NCBI RefSeq assembly: GCF_030717845.1 | Contig: NZ_JAUZVZ010000003.1 | Location: forward strand, 1-64,000 | DNA from: Alkalimonas collagenimarina | Lineage (GTDB): Bacteria; Pseudomonadota; Gammaproteobacteria; Enterobacterales; Alteromonadaceae | Direction: 5' to 3' | Length of the DNA stretch: 64,000 nucleotides | In this document: positions 27,894 to 37,210 of the stretch, piece after piece | How the letters are laid out: every line of letters begins with the position of its first letter | Numbering within the stretch: the first letter of the stretch is position 1 | Position numbers and translations under genes: made by a program | The notes under the pieces: generated by a model | The model's input: only the letters and a program-made list of their open reading frames with translations | Told to the model about the DNA's origin: nothing | The model's database searches: none

Positions 27894-29311
27894 ATCAAGA
27901 CGTATGGATCATTGATGATGATAACTCCATCCGCTGGGTACTGGAAAAAGCGCTCGATCGAGCGAATATTCCCTGCGAGAGTTTCGCGTCAGCTGATTTA
28001 ATGCTGCAACGCTTAGAGTTCCAGCAACCAGCTGTGGTGTTATCCGACATCAGAATGCCTGGCACCGATGGCATGGCATTGCTCGAACGTTTGCAGCAAC
28101 TGTCCCCGGAATTACCTGTGATCATTATGACCGCCCACTCCGATCTGGATAGTGCCGTCAATGCTTTTAAAAGTGGTGCCTTTGAGTATTTACCCAAACC
28201 CTTTGATATGGACGAAGCGGTCGCACTGATCAGCCGCGCACTGGAACATAGCAAGGCTCGCTCACAAAAAAGTAAAGCGCCCAAACCCCAGCTATTGCCA
28301 GAAATCATCGGTGAAGCGCCAGCGATGCAGGAAGTATTTCGTGCCATTGGTCGCTTATCCCGCTCCAGTATCAGTGTGCTGATCAACGGCCAATCCGGTA
28401 CCGGTAAAGAACTGGTTGCGCATGCATTGCATAAGCACAGCCCACGCAGTGAGCAGCCTTTTATTGCCCTGAATATGGCGGCCATCCCGAAGGATTTGAT
28501 TGAGTCTGAGCTGTTTGGTCATGAAAAAGGCGCCTTCACTGGTGCTGGCTCTGTACGTAAAGGCCGTTTTGAGCAAGCCGATGGTGGTACGCTGTTTCTG
28601 GATGAGATTGGTGATATGCCGCTGGATGTGCAAACCCGATTATTACGCGTACTGGCCGATGGCCAGTTTTACCGGGTCGGTGGCCATCAGGCCATCAGCG
28701 TCGATGTTCGTATCATCGCCGCTACGCATCAGCATCTTGAACAGTTGGTGGCACAACATCTTTTCCGGGAAGATTTGTATCATCGACTGAATGTCATTCG
28801 TGTGCATTTGCCGCGCTTAAAAGAACGGCGAGAAGACATCCCCGCGCTGGCCAGACACTTTTTACAGCAAGCAGCCAAAGAGTTGAATGTAGAAGCAAAG
28901 CAACTGAGCATAGATTGTGAAAAGTTTCTGCAACAACTACCATGGCCTGGCAATGTCCGTCAGTTGGAAAACACCTGCCGCTGGCTCACGGTGATGGCCA
29001 GTGGGAAACATATTCTGCTGTCAGACTTGCCTCCTGAACTCACCGATAGCAACGCAGTTGAACCCGGCAGCGCACAACCCACTCAGAACGAGCAAAGTTG
29101 GCAGGATGGTTTCAAACAGTGGCTACAACAGCAATTGTTGCAAGGCAAACAGGATATTCTGACCGAAGCCACCAGCATGGTAGAAGGCATCGCATTGCAG
29201 CAGGCGCTGCAATTTACTCACGGACACAAGCAGGAAGCCGCCCGTTGCTTAGGCTGGGGCCGTAATACGCTGACACGAAAGTTAAAGGAACTTGAATTAC
29301 CGGGTGGTTAA
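27890..29311 (+). CDS. glnG: Nitrogen regulation response regulator NtrC (GlnG)
   Basis: Sigma-54 activator of 473 residues. Receiver domain with phosphoacceptor D53 (LSDIRMPG); AAA+ domain with Walker A GQSGTGKE at 167-174, the sigma-54 contact loop GAFTGA at 214-219 and [13 protein letters not shown]-terminal Fis-type helix-turn-helix ending in [15 protein letters not shown]. The ATG overlaps the ntrB stop (ATGA). A 26-bp perfect palindrome covers its stop codon. Confidence 0.98.
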   Translation: MNQDVWIIDDDNSIRWVLEKALDRANIPCESFASADLMLQRLEFQQPAVVLSDIRMPGTDGMALLERLQQLSPELPVIIMTAHSDLDSAVNAFKSGAFEYLPKPFDMDEAVALISRALEHSKARSQKSKAPKPQLLPEIIGEAPAMQEVFRAIGRLSRSSISVLINGQSGTGKELVAHALHKHSPRSEQPFIALNMAAIPKDLIESELFGHEKGAFTGAGSVRKGRFEQADGGTLFLDEIGDMPLDVQTRLLRVLADGQFYRVGGHQAISVDVRIIAATHQHLEQLVAQHLFREDLYHRLNVIRVHLPRLKERREDIPALARHFLQQAAKELNVEAKQLSIDCEKFLQQLPWPGNVRQLENTCRWLTVMASGKHILLSDLPPELTDSNAVEPGSAQPTQNEQSWQDGFKQWLQQQLLQGKQDILTEATSMVEGIALQQALQFTHGHKQEAARCLGWGRNTLTRKLKELELPGG

Positions 29312-29322
29312 CCACCCGGTAA
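29297..29322. repeat. 26-bp perfect palindrome over the ntrC stop codon
   Basis: TTACCGGGTGGTT (29297-29309) is followed immediately by its exact reverse complement (29310-29322). The ntrC stop TAA (29309-29311) sits at the centre. It lies between convergent ntrC and cpxP, with no T-run on either side, so it may be a bidirectional hairpin or a protein-binding site. Confidence 0.8.
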
Positions 29323-29351
29323 AATGGCCAATCAATCGAATGTCCTGGCGG

Positions 29352-29891
29352 TTAGTCTACCGTCGATTTTCCTTGACGTTGCCCTCCTGATGAACGTTTC
29401 GCACCTCGTTGACGCGGCGGCATCTGCTGCCACTGTTGCCGCTGCTCTTCGGTCAATAGTTGATACACGGCATGACGCCATTGCAATTCAGCCAATTGAT
29501 GCTCAAGTCTGGATTGTTGCTGTTGCTCCAACACAATACGAGCCTGATTCTCATCAAAATAATCAGCTTGCATCAAACGTTGCATCGCCTGCCGATGCTC
29601 AGCGCGATGCTGGCGATCGTCTTGACCTTTGAACTGGTGCCGATGTGTCTGGCGCAAAGCTCGCAGCTCTTGTTGTTGCTCAGTCAACTCGATGCCATGC
29701 AGTCGAGGGGCACCGCCATACGATGGCCGATATTTCTTCTTACCACCATCCCGACTATTTCTAGCATCATCACGGCTATAGGTAGCCTTTGCTGATTCTA
29801 ACTGAGCGGCAGACTCAACAGCCATGGTTGGTGCCATCACCAACAACGATGAACACACCATGATACTAGATACAAACTGGACGACTTTCAT
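29352..29891 (-). CDS. cpxP: CpxP/Spy-family periplasmic protein
   Basis: 179 residues from the ATG at 29891 (AAGGAG upstream; the frame extends to 29951 without a signal peptide). A signal peptide (MKVVQFVSSIMVCSSLLVMA) precedes an all-helical, glutamine- and arginine-rich domain with two LTxxQ motifs (LTEQQQ and LTEEQR), typical of CpxP/Spy. The divergent neighbour is a cpxR-type regulator followed by cpxA, the same arrangement as E. coli, where CpxP restrains CpxA. The linker after the signal is unusually charged (SRDDARNSRDGGKKK). Confidence 0.87.
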   Translation of the reverse strand: MKVVQFVSSIMVCSSLLVMAPTMAVESAAQLESAKATYSRDDARNSRDGGKKKYRPSYGGAPRLHGIELTEQQQELRALRQTHRHQFKGQDDRQHRAEHRQAMQRLMQADYFDENQARIVLEQQQQSRLEHQLAELQWRHAVYQLLTEEQRQQWQQMPPRQRGAKRSSGGQRQGKSTVD

Positions 29892-29958
29892 AATTGGATC
29901 TCCTTTTGTGGACCGCTTCAAGGTTAGCACTCTGAATGCAAAGCAGTGCAAAGGCCGT

Positions 29959-29974
29959 GTAAAGGTTAGGTAAA
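29959..29974 (+). promoter_or_regulatory. Candidate CpxR box
   Basis: GTAAA-N6-GTAAA (consensus GTAAA-N5-GTAAA) between cpxP and cpxR. A third GTAAA at 30001-30005 lies 31 bases on, close to helical phase. Suits CpxR control of both divergent genes. The spacer is one base longer than the consensus. Confidence 0.6.
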
Positions 29975-30065
29975 GGTGTATGCCCTGACGATTGATGCAG
30001 GTAAACTAAGGGCTGATGACAGGATAGAAAAACAACAAACTGCAGGGCAAAAGGAGCATAGGTCA

Positions 30066-30761
30066 ATGAACCGGATCCTGATGATTGATGATGACATCAC
30101 CTTAACTGAACTGGTGCGTGACTATCTGGCAATGGACGGGTTTCAATTTGAAGCTGTTCATGATGGCCAAGCCGGACTCATAGCAGCGCAGCAACCAGAG
30201 ATTGATCTGTTGCTGTTGGATGTGATGCTTCCCGGCATGGATGGGCTAACTTTATTAAAAACGCTGCGCAAAACCAGCAATTGCCCGGTGTTAATGCTGA
30301 CAGCTCGAGGTGATGATATTGATCGGATCCTCGGCCTTGAGCTGGGCGCCGATGATTATCTGGCCAAGCCATTCAATCCACGTGAATTGGTGGCGCGGAT
30401 CAAAGCCATCCTGCGACGCATTGAGCTGGTGCATCAGGCGCAGCAGGAAAGCAGCCAACCACTGGAACTGCACGATATTCGGCTCGACCCACAAAGTCGT
30501 CAGGTCAGCTGTCAACAGCAAGATGTGCAACTCACAGCCACTGAGTTTCAACTACTGGAACATCTGATGCGCCATGCCGGTCAGGTGGTCAGTAAAGAGG
30601 TCCTGAGCCAAACCGTATTGGGCCGCCCCCTGCAGCTGCATGATCGCAGTCTGGATATGCACTTAAGCAATATTCGCCGTAAAATCTGCCCTGCAAATCC
30701 AGAAGCATACATTCAGACCTTGCGTGGCAGTGGCTATCGTTTTATACCGGCAGCAGGATAA
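30066..30761 (+). CDS. cpxR: CpxR-type response regulator
   Basis: OmpR-family regulator, 231 residues from the ATG at 30066, which has AAGGAG nine bases upstream; the frame runs back to 29976 without support. Receiver domain: acidic pocket DDD at 8-10, phosphoacceptor D52 (LLDVMLPGMDG), K in KPFNPRELVARI. C-terminal winged helix (about 130-230). Called CpxR from the GLELGADDYLAKPFNPRELVARI-type stretch, the downstream kinase and the divergent cpxP. The kinase starts 5 bases later. Confidence 0.92.
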   Translation: MNRILMIDDDITLTELVRDYLAMDGFQFEAVHDGQAGLIAAQQPEIDLLLLDVMLPGMDGLTLLKTLRKTSNCPVLMLTARGDDIDRILGLELGADDYLAKPFNPRELVARIKAILRRIELVHQAQQESSQPLELHDIRLDPQSRQVSCQQQDVQLTATEFQLLEHLMRHAGQVVSKEVLSQTVLGRPLQLHDRSLDMHLSNIRRKICPANPEAYIQTLRGSGYRFIPAAG

Positions 30762-30766
30762 CCGTC

Positions 30767-32152
30767 ATGACATTGCATCCGTCTCATTACTTGGCCAGCC
30801 GAATTTTTCTTTGGTTCTGGCTGGTGATCCTCGCGACCGTCGCAGGTACCTTACTGATTTCCAAAGGTGTACCAGAAAAAACAGAAATTCGTCGCTTACC
30901 TCCTGCCGTGCAACAGCAACTGCAAGGCATCGCCAATCGCTATGCCGAAGCCAACTCTGTCGAACAATTACTGCAGCGCTTGGATAATCGCCGTCAGGGG
31001 CGCTGGCTGCTGGTCGACCCTGTCGGACAGCGGGTGTTAAACCCTGCAGGCTTACCTGCTCAGTTTGATCATAACTGGCTGACCGAGCTCTCCCAATTGG
31101 AGCAAGCTCGCTTGCTTCGTCACTCCAACCTGTATCTGGCTGGCCCATTCCCGGTGCAGGTGGATGGGCATTCATTAGCGCTTTATCAGCAGCGTCAGCG
31201 GCCAGTGCAGCCATGGTGGAATGTCAGCGCATTGCCCCAGCACGTACTGTTGATCAGTTTGTTTTTATTTTCAGCTGTTGCCAGTTTGATTCTGGCAGTC
31301 TCTATTACCCGACCACTGCGTGAGTTACTGCACAGCTACGCGACCTTTGCCTCCGGTCAGCTCGACCACCGCCTGCAACGGTTAGCCAGTCGCCGCGACG
31401 AATTGGGAGCTCTGGGCCGAGGTTTCAATGCCATGGCCGATCGTATTCACTCTTTACTGCAGGGCCAGCAGCGGCTGTTACGCGATGTGTCGCATGAGCT
31501 TCGCTCGCCACTAACAAGAGCACAATTGGCGCTAGCGCTAGAGGCTCGTCAAGGGCAAGGCCAGCAATTACCCCGCTTACAGCAAGAGTTGGAGCAGGTG
31601 GATCAACTGCTCGAAGAGCTGCTGACCTACAGCCGCCTACACAGTGGGCATTACCCATTCGAGCCTGAAACCTTTGATATTATTGATTTTAGTAAGCAAC
31701 TCTTTGCCACCAATCAGGTTGAAGCGGATGCAAAGCAGCAAGTGATGCACTTAGAAGCGGAACCCAGTTGTCTTGTGTACGCTGATAAACGTCTACTCAG
31801 TCGTGCGCTGGAAAATGTACTGCGAAATGCCATCAAATACAGCCCGGTGCAAAGCCAAATCCATTGCGAGATCGTATCCACAGTACAAGGCGTACAGATC
31901 CGCTTTTGCGATCAGGGCCCGGGCGTTCCTAAAGAGCAACTGGATGCCATTTTCAATCCTTTTTACCGGGTCTGTGATAGCCGTACTGCCGATTCCGGAG
32001 GAACTGGTCTCGGTTTGGCCATAGCGGCTGAGTCCATCCGGCACCATCAAGGAACGATAGAAGCCTCAGCCAATACACCGACAGGGTTATGCATCAACAT
32101 GTGGCTGCCCACCAACAGCCCCGAGACGGCTCAGAAAGGAAATACACAATGA
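30767..32152 (+). CDS. cpxA: CpxA-type sensor histidine kinase
   Basis: Envelope stress sensor, 461 residues. Transmembrane helices at about 12-34 and 158-180 flank a periplasmic domain of about 120 residues; then HAMP (about 180-232), H box RDVSHELRSPLTR with H243, N box ENVLRNAIKYSP, and G boxes DQGPGVP and GTGLGLAIA. The stop overlaps the start of a hydrolase gene (ATGA), so the operon is cpxR-cpxA-hydrolase. Confidence 0.92.
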   Translation: MTLHPSHYLASRIFLWFWLVILATVAGTLLISKGVPEKTEIRRLPPAVQQQLQGIANRYAEANSVEQLLQRLDNRRQGRWLLVDPVGQRVLNPAGLPAQFDHNWLTELSQLEQARLLRHSNLYLAGPFPVQVDGHSLALYQQRQRPVQPWWNVSALPQHVLLISLFLFSAVASLILAVSITRPLRELLHSYATFASGQLDHRLQRLASRRDELGALGRGFNAMADRIHSLLQGQQRLLRDVSHELRSPLTRAQLALALEARQGQGQQLPRLQQELEQVDQLLEELLTYSRLHSGHYPFEPETFDIIDFSKQLFATNQVEADAKQQVMHLEAEPSCLVYADKRLLSRALENVLRNAIKYSPVQSQIHCEIVSTVQGVQIRFCDQGPGVPKEQLDAIFNPFYRVCDSRTADSGGTGLGLAIAAESIRHHQGTIEASANTPTGLCINMWLPTNSPETAQKGNTQ

Positions 32153-33159
32153 ATAACCAGCAGCCACCCGCCATGATTCATTTGCAAGCGCGCTGTTCTG
32201 CCAATGACTTTAGCTCAGGCTGGCCAGCGCCAGTGCAAGACTTCTGGCAACAACTGCAACACGGTACCTTGCAGAATGAACGTGGCCAGACCTTGCACTA
32301 TTACTTTCATTTGGTGCCGGATGCAAATACCGCTATCGTCCTCAGCAACGGGCGCATTGAAATGGCCTCTAAGTACAGTGAGGTGATGTACGATATCGTT
32401 GGTGCTGGTTGCAGTGTATTTATTCTGGATCATTGTGGTCAAGGGCAGTCGGATCGGCTGCTTGATGATCGGCAAAAAGGCCATATTCAACATTTTGACC
32501 ACTACAGCGCTGATTGGCACCAATTTGTTGAGCAGGTGGTGCAATCGCACTCACATCAACGGCTGATTGCTCTCTGTCATTCGATGGGCTCGGCGATTTT
32601 TTGCAATTATCTTCTGAACTACCCTACGCATCCATTCGTCGGGGCGGTGCTCTGCTCTCCCATGCTCGGAATATACACCGCCGGTATTCCTATGCCTTTA
32701 TTGATCCCAGGGGTAGCAGCCATACATTGGCTGGATCAATTGGCACGGCCACAAAGCAGTTATTTGACAGGGCAAGGCCCCTACAAACCCCAACCGTTTC
32801 AGCAGAATCGTCTCACCAGTTGCCAAATGCGCTACCAATGGTTTCAAAGCATCTATCAAGCAGAACCTGGGCTGCAACTTGGTGGCGTCACCTTAAGCTG
32901 GCTCATTGCCGCATGGCAGGTCATTCAGCGGCTGCAGCAAGAGGGATCATCCATTCAGCTACCGCTGCTCGTCTTGCAAGCTAAAGCAGATAAAGTCGTG
33001 TCCAATGGCTATCAACGGCGTTTCGTCAAACAACGCCCAAGCTCACGGCAATTGATCGGCATGGATGGTGCCCGTCATGAGCTACTGATGGAGCAAGATG
33101 CGATCCGTGCACGCTGCTATCATGCCATCAATGCTTTTATCAATAGCTTACCCTCTTAA
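32149..33159 (+). CDS. Alpha/beta hydrolase, PldB-like lysophospholipase
   Basis: 336 residues from the ATG at 32149 (AAGGAA upstream), overlapping the cpxA stop. Serine hydrolase of the S33/monoacylglycerol lipase group resembling lysophospholipase L2: oxyanion region [23 protein letters not shown], nucleophile elbow CHSMG (first Gly replaced by Cys), acid ADKVVSN, and catalytic His in GARHELLME. No signal peptide. The substrate is inferred from family. Translational coupling to cpxA suggests a role in membrane stress. Confidence 0.82.
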   Translation: MNNQQPPAMIHLQARCSANDFSSGWPAPVQDFWQQLQHGTLQNERGQTLHYYFHLVPDANTAIVLSNGRIEMASKYSEVMYDIVGAGCSVFILDHCGQGQSDRLLDDRQKGHIQHFDHYSADWHQFVEQVVQSHSHQRLIALCHSMGSAIFCNYLLNYPTHPFVGAVLCSPMLGIYTAGIPMPLLIPGVAAIHWLDQLARPQSSYLTGQGPYKPQPFQQNRLTSCQMRYQWFQSIYQAEPGLQLGGVTLSWLIAAWQVIQRLQQEGSSIQLPLLVLQAKADKVVSNGYQRRFVKQRPSSRQLIGMDGARHELLMEQDAIRARCYHAINAFINSLPS

Positions 33160-33620
33160 CTACCGCCGCTAAACCCATGCTGGCGCCAGGCTTCATAGCC
33201 AATAATGGCAACTGCATTGGCCAGATTGAGACTTCGATTCGAGGATTGCATCGGAATACGGATGCGTTGCTCTGCTGGAAAGGCATCCCGAACGGCATCC
33301 GGCAGGCCTGATGTTTCAGAGCCAAACAGTAAAACATCATCTGGCTGATACTGCGTGAGATGGTAGCTTTGGCTTCCTTTGGTGGTACAGGCAAATAGTC
33401 GGCGTCCCGCCATCGCCTTGGCAAAAGCTTGATAATTTGGGTGGCGCTGCACCCGGGTCAAATCATGGTAGTCCAGCCCGGCACGGCGTAGTTTTTTCTC
33501 CTCTAAATCAAAGCCAAGAGGCTCTATCAAATGCAGTTGAGCCCCCATGTTGGCACAGAGCCGAATTATATTTCCGGTATTTGGGGCAATTTGTGGCTCA
33601 AATAAAGCAATTTCAAACAT
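33156..33620 (-). CDS. trmL: tRNA (cytidine(34)-2'-O)-methyltransferase TrmL
   Basis: SPOUT methyltransferase that 2'-O-methylates the wobble base of tRNA-Leu isoacceptors. 154 residues, full length, with the trefoil-knot motifs NTGNIIRLC near 14-22, [11 protein letters not shown] near 97-107 and [18 protein letters not shown] near 122-139. It converges with the hydrolase gene, overlapping by 4 bases. Confidence 0.96.
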   Translation of the reverse strand: MFEIALFEPQIAPNTGNIIRLCANMGAQLHLIEPLGFDLEEKKLRRAGLDYHDLTRVQRHPNYQAFAKAMAGRRLFACTTKGSQSYHLTQYQPDDVLLFGSETSGLPDAVRDAFPAEQRIRIPMQSSNRSLNLANAVAIIGYEAWRQHGFSGGS

Positions 33621-33793
33621 AGTAATCCTAAAACCGCAGGTTTAATTCATGACAAAAGCGTATCGGCCATATGAAGCTGCATGGTGTCAATCGCCGCAAA
33701 AATCTATTTTTGTAAAGTGCTCCGACAATGTTTGTCACATTAGTTTGCACTTAAACAGAAACTACGACAAAAAGTCGCTAAATGACCATTAAA

Positions 33794-33817
33794 GTTTGCA
33801 TTCTAAGCGCTGCAAAC
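33794..33817. repeat. Inverted repeat in the PAS-GGDEF-EAL promoter
   Basis: GTTTGCA-N10-TGCAAAC, perfect 7-bp arms, overlapping the -35 and spacer of the predicted promoter. A further GTTTGCA in the same orientation lies 51 bases upstream (33743-33749). Looks like an operator for an unknown repressor. Confidence 0.55.
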
Positions 33818-33825
33818 GCTATAGT
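33796..33825 (+). promoter_or_regulatory. Promoter of the PAS-GGDEF-EAL gene
   Basis: TTGCAT (33796-33801), 18 bases, TATAGT (33820-33825). The predicted start near 33832 lies beyond the first in-frame ATG at 33782 and so supports translation from 33866. Confidence 0.55.
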
Positions 33826-33865
33826 TAATGCTCAGATTTTTAGTGATCACAAGGATGTTGATATC

Positions 33866-35728
33866 ATGCCACAGGTCAGTTGCCGACTCATTTTATGCAG
33901 TGTGCTGGCATGGTCTTTTCCTGCAGTAGCTCAACCAGGCCCGTTAATACTTCAGAGCAGTTATTATCTGTTGCCTGCGATTTTAATCTTACTCGGTGGC
34001 TGTGTCTTCCTTTTCATGCAGTTATCCAAAGCTCGGGCCAAAGCAGAACAACTCTCCTTTTTAATGCGTAATAACAAAGATGCGGTCTGTTTAATCAATG
34101 CCGATTTAGTCATTCAACAGGTGAACCCGGCCTTTGAGACAATTACCGGCTTTGATGCAGATCAGGCCATCAAGCAACCACTCAAACTGTTTAATAGTCA
34201 GGGCGAACCAGAAAACATAGCCAAAAGCATCCAGACCGCCTTGCTGCAAAAAGGTTTTTGGCATGGTGACATTTGGAGCCGTAAAGCTAACCAACACGTG
34301 TACGCCATGGATTTATCCATCAGCTGCATCAGCCCAAGTAGCCTGCAAGATGACGCTGTGTTTGTTGCCACTTTTGCTGACATCAGCGCTCGCAAAATGA
34401 GTGAGCTTGAGCTGCGTCGCGTCAATACCAAAGATCCGGTCACTCGTTTGCCGAACCGAGCTATGTTTCTGGATTACCTTGAACGAGAGTTCAGTGCCGT
34501 CAGCGAGCAAACGCCTCAATTTGCCATCATCATTCTCCACCTGGCGGTGTTAAAAAAGCAAGATGATCAAACTTCGTTACCCCTACTGGAAATAGCAAGC
34601 ACAATACGAGCAGCCGTCCCCGCAGGCATGTTGCTAGCTCGGTTAAGTACCACAGAATTTGCCATTGTGCTGCCAAGTCACTTAGCAGCAAAACGCATCG
34701 ATCTTCAAAGCTATCGACTGGCCAGTCAGCTGATCTCTACGCTACAATACACCGAGTTTGCAGATTATACCGACAACCTAAACCCAGCCATCGGTATCGC
34801 TCTGTACCCGGAGGATGGCCATAGCTATGACCAACTATTGCGCAGCGCAGATCATGCTTTGCAACGAGCGCAGGCGGCATCGGCCCAATCCATTCAATTA
34901 TTCAATCAAGCCTTACTGCCCCGCTCTGCCGAGTCCTTCGCCCTGGAGCAGGAGCTAAAGCAAGCCGTAGAGCACGATGAACTCCGTGTAACCTACCAAG
35001 CCAAACTTTGTGTCAGTAGCAACCGGGTCACTGGCTTTGAAGCACTGGTTCGTTGGCAGCATCCGACCAAGGGCTTACTGGCCCCAAGTCAGTTTCTCAG
35101 CATTGCAGAAGAAAGCGATTGCATCATTCAGTTGGATCATCAAGTCTTGCATCAAGTCTGCCAACAAGTCAGTCACTGGCAAAAAACGGGCATGATGCGG
35201 GGCCGTTTGGCATTAAACATTTCCTGTCAGACCTTTTATCACCCTGACTTTCTGCAGCATTATCAGCAAAAAATAACAGAGCACGGTTTAACACCCGACT
35301 TTTTTGAGTTAGAGCTGGATCAAGCCATTCTGGCCCATCAACCTGACCTTTGTAAAAGCATTTTGACGCGAGCAAGAGAGAGTGGCTTTCAACTGGTTCT
35401 GGACCGCTTTGGCAGTGGTTTATCAGCCCTGCATTACCTGCGTGATTACCCACTGGACCAAATTAAAATTGATGGCAAATTAGTTCAGAAGCTCGAGCAA
35501 TCTGAGCTGGAGCGCAACCTGACCGCCAGTATTATTCGGATTGCAGGTTACCTTCAGTTAGGGGTAGTCGCTAATCAGGTTGAAAATGAAATGCAGGCGT
35601 ACCTGCTGCATGTGATGGGTTGTGAAACGGTGCAAGGGCATGTGTTTAGTAAAGCCGTACTGCCTGCAGAGTTAGCTGCCGTTATAGCCAGAGAAGCTCG
35701 AACGATTCAGCACAAAGCATTAGGCTGA
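33866..35728 (+). CDS. Membrane PAS-GGDEF-EAL protein with both catalytic domains degenerate
   Basis: 620 residues from the ATG at 33866 (AAGGAT upstream, signal-like N-terminus). A transmembrane helix lies at about 33-52, followed by a PAS domain (about 62-185), a GGDEF domain and an EAL domain. The GGDEF signature is STTEF (261-265), so it cannot be an active cyclase. The EAL domain keeps E392, the ELxx glutamate and KID lysine, but the DD pair reads D513-R514 and the late catalytic Glu is N570. Probably a c-di-GMP-binding or protein-interaction receptor. No operon partner. Confidence 0.9.
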   Translation: MPQVSCRLILCSVLAWSFPAVAQPGPLILQSSYYLLPAILILLGGCVFLFMQLSKARAKAEQLSFLMRNNKDAVCLINADLVIQQVNPAFETITGFDADQAIKQPLKLFNSQGEPENIAKSIQTALLQKGFWHGDIWSRKANQHVYAMDLSISCISPSSLQDDAVFVATFADISARKMSELELRRVNTKDPVTRLPNRAMFLDYLEREFSAVSEQTPQFAIIILHLAVLKKQDDQTSLPLLEIASTIRAAVPAGMLLARLSTTEFAIVLPSHLAAKRIDLQSYRLASQLISTLQYTEFADYTDNLNPAIGIALYPEDGHSYDQLLRSADHALQRAQAASAQSIQLFNQALLPRSAESFALEQELKQAVEHDELRVTYQAKLCVSSNRVTGFEALVRWQHPTKGLLAPSQFLSIAEESDCIIQLDHQVLHQVCQQVSHWQKTGMMRGRLALNISCQTFYHPDFLQHYQQKITEHGLTPDFFELELDQAILAHQPDLCKSILTRARESGFQLVLDRFGSGLSALHYLRDYPLDQIKIDGKLVQKLEQSELERNLTASIIRIAGYLQLGVVANQVENEMQAYLLHVMGCETVQGHVFSKAVLPAELAAVIAREARTIQHKALG

Positions 35729-35752
35729 TTTTCCTGCAGCTATTTACTCCAT

Positions 35753-35782
35753 AAAAAAACGCGCTCTTGAGCGCGTTTTTTT
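35753..35782. terminator. Bidirectional terminator between the PAS-GGDEF-EAL gene and secB
   Basis: ACGCGCTC-TT-GAGCGCGT stem flanked by seven A on the left and seven T on the right, so both convergent genes end here. Confidence 0.92.
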
Positions 35783-35816
35783 ATGGTTATCGATAGGCTA
35801 TCGATCGTGTTGATGC

Positions 35817-36317
35817 TTAGGCATCAGCGCGTGCTGGAGCACCTTCAGCCTCGGCTTGACGCTTTTGCACGTACTGAGCAAACAAGGCATCAAAGTTAAC
35901 CGGAGCCAGATTCAACTGCGGGAAGGTACCACGGTTGACCAGATTCGATACAGCTTCACGAGCGTATGGGAACAAAATATTCGGGCAAAATGAAGCCAGC
36001 ATATGCGCCAATTGATTCTCTGGTAATTGAGCAATACTGAAAATACCAGATTGCTGCACTTCACACAAAAACGCGGTTTCATCACCTACAGTGGTGGTCA
36101 CGGTTAAAGACAACGTCACTTGATAGACATCGTCTTCCAGCTTATCGCTACGCGTATCCAGATCCAGCTTCACTTCTGGCTTCCACTCTTTGCGGAAGAT
36201 AGCTGGGGCATTCGGTGCTTCGAAAGAGATATCTTTCACAAAGATGCGCTGGATAGAAAACTGTGTTTGTTGATCCGGTTGCTCTGCTGCAACGCCATTT
36301 GCTTGTTGTTCGGCCAT
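35817..36317 (-). CDS. secB: Protein-export chaperone SecB
   Basis: Tetrameric cytoplasmic chaperone that keeps preproteins unfolded and hands them to SecA. 166 residues, full length, with [31 protein letters not shown] and [17 protein letters not shown]. Last gene of yibN-grxC-secB, the same order as E. coli (without gpsA next to it here). Confidence 0.98.
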   Translation of the reverse strand: MAEQQANGVAAEQPDQQTQFSIQRIFVKDISFEAPNAPAIFRKEWKPEVKLDLDTRSDKLEDDVYQVTLSLTVTTTVGDETAFLCEVQQSGIFSIAQLPENQLAHMLASFCPNILFPYAREAVSNLVNRGTFPQLNLAPVNFDALFAQYVQKRQAEAEGAPARADA

Positions 36318-36343
36318 GATAAATCCTAAATAGTAAAACTACA

Positions 36344-36601
36344 TTATTGAGTTAATAGCGGGTCTAGTTTACCAGCTGCATCTAGAGCAACCAGATCATC
36401 GCATCCGCCGATATGCTGTTCATTGATAAAGATTTGCGGCACCGTCGTACGGCCACCGGCTTTTTCAATCATTTCCGGGCGCAACTCAGGCTGTACATCA
36501 ATGCGGTACTCCTGAAACTTCACCCCTTTGCTCATCAGTAATGTCGCTGCTTGTACACAGAATGGACAGTACGCTTTGGTATAGATTGTTACGTTAGACA
36601 T
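36344..36601 (-). CDS. grxC: Glutaredoxin 3
   Basis: 85-residue thiol-disulfide oxidoreductase with active site C12-P-F-C15 (E. coli CPYC) and the glutathione-binding TVP and GGCDD motifs. Eight bases after the rhodanese gene and 26 before secB. Confidence 0.95.
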   Translation of the reverse strand: MSNVTIYTKAYCPFCVQAATLLMSKGVKFQEYRIDVQPELRPEMIEKAGGRTTVPQIFINEQHIGGCDDLVALDAAGKLDPLLTQ

Positions 36602-36608
36602 CGCACCC

Positions 36609-37040
36609 TCACTTTGAGCGAACGACCGGTAAGCTTGCGCCGGTCCAGCTGTTCATACCACCTTTAAGCACAGAAACCGTGGTACAACCTTGCTTCAGCA
36701 GAGCAGACGCAGCTTTCTGTGCAGTCATTCCTGCCTGGCATACTACAATAATGGGGTTCGACTTGAGCTTTTCAAGCCCTTTGACCGTACCTTGCTGAAT
36801 TTCTGCCGCGGCTATCTGCTTTGCCCCAGTGATATGACCTTTTTTAAAGTCGTCCTCGCTGCGAATATCCACGACGGTCGCATTTTGCCGGTTGACCAGC
36901 ATGGTCAGTTCGGTCGGACTAATTTGCTTGATGTTGGATAATTTGGCTTTGATGGTGCCAAACACCAGCAAAAATACCAGCGCAGCCCAAATAAGACTCA
37001 AAATCGGGTTGTTCCCGACAAATTCAATCCACTGCTCCAT
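36609..37040 (-). CDS. yibN: Membrane-anchored rhodanese YibN
   Basis: 143 residues: an N-terminal transmembrane helix (about 11-29) and a cytoplasmic rhodanese domain with the persulfide-forming cysteine in VVCQAGMTA and the CH2A-like VVDIRSEDDFKKGHI. The sulfur acceptor is unknown. First gene of the operon with grxC and secB; divergent from gpmI, as in E. coli. Confidence 0.93.
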   Translation of the reverse strand: MEQWIEFVGNNPILSLIWAALVFLLVFGTIKAKLSNIKQISPTELTMLVNRQNATVVDIRSEDDFKKGHITGAKQIAAAEIQQGTVKGLEKLKSNPIIVVCQAGMTAQKAASALLKQGCTTVSVLKGGMNSWTGASLPVVRSK

Positions 37041-37210
37041 GATGCACTCTATGATTACTTCAATTTAAAGTGGCCTGAGTATACCCGCTTTAGCGCAATA
37101 AAACAGCCCCAACAGCCCCAAACAAGCCACTTCAGGGCTGGAGAAAAGTGAAAAAACAGGTAAGATAGAGTATTCGTATTTCATGCCAAGCCAATGGAGA
37201 TCGCACCACC

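Noticed and set aside
27895-28485. Leftward open frame of 196 codons opposite ntrC
   Set aside because: Antisense shadow of the receiver and AAA+ regions of ntrC, serine-rich composition, no family resemblance.
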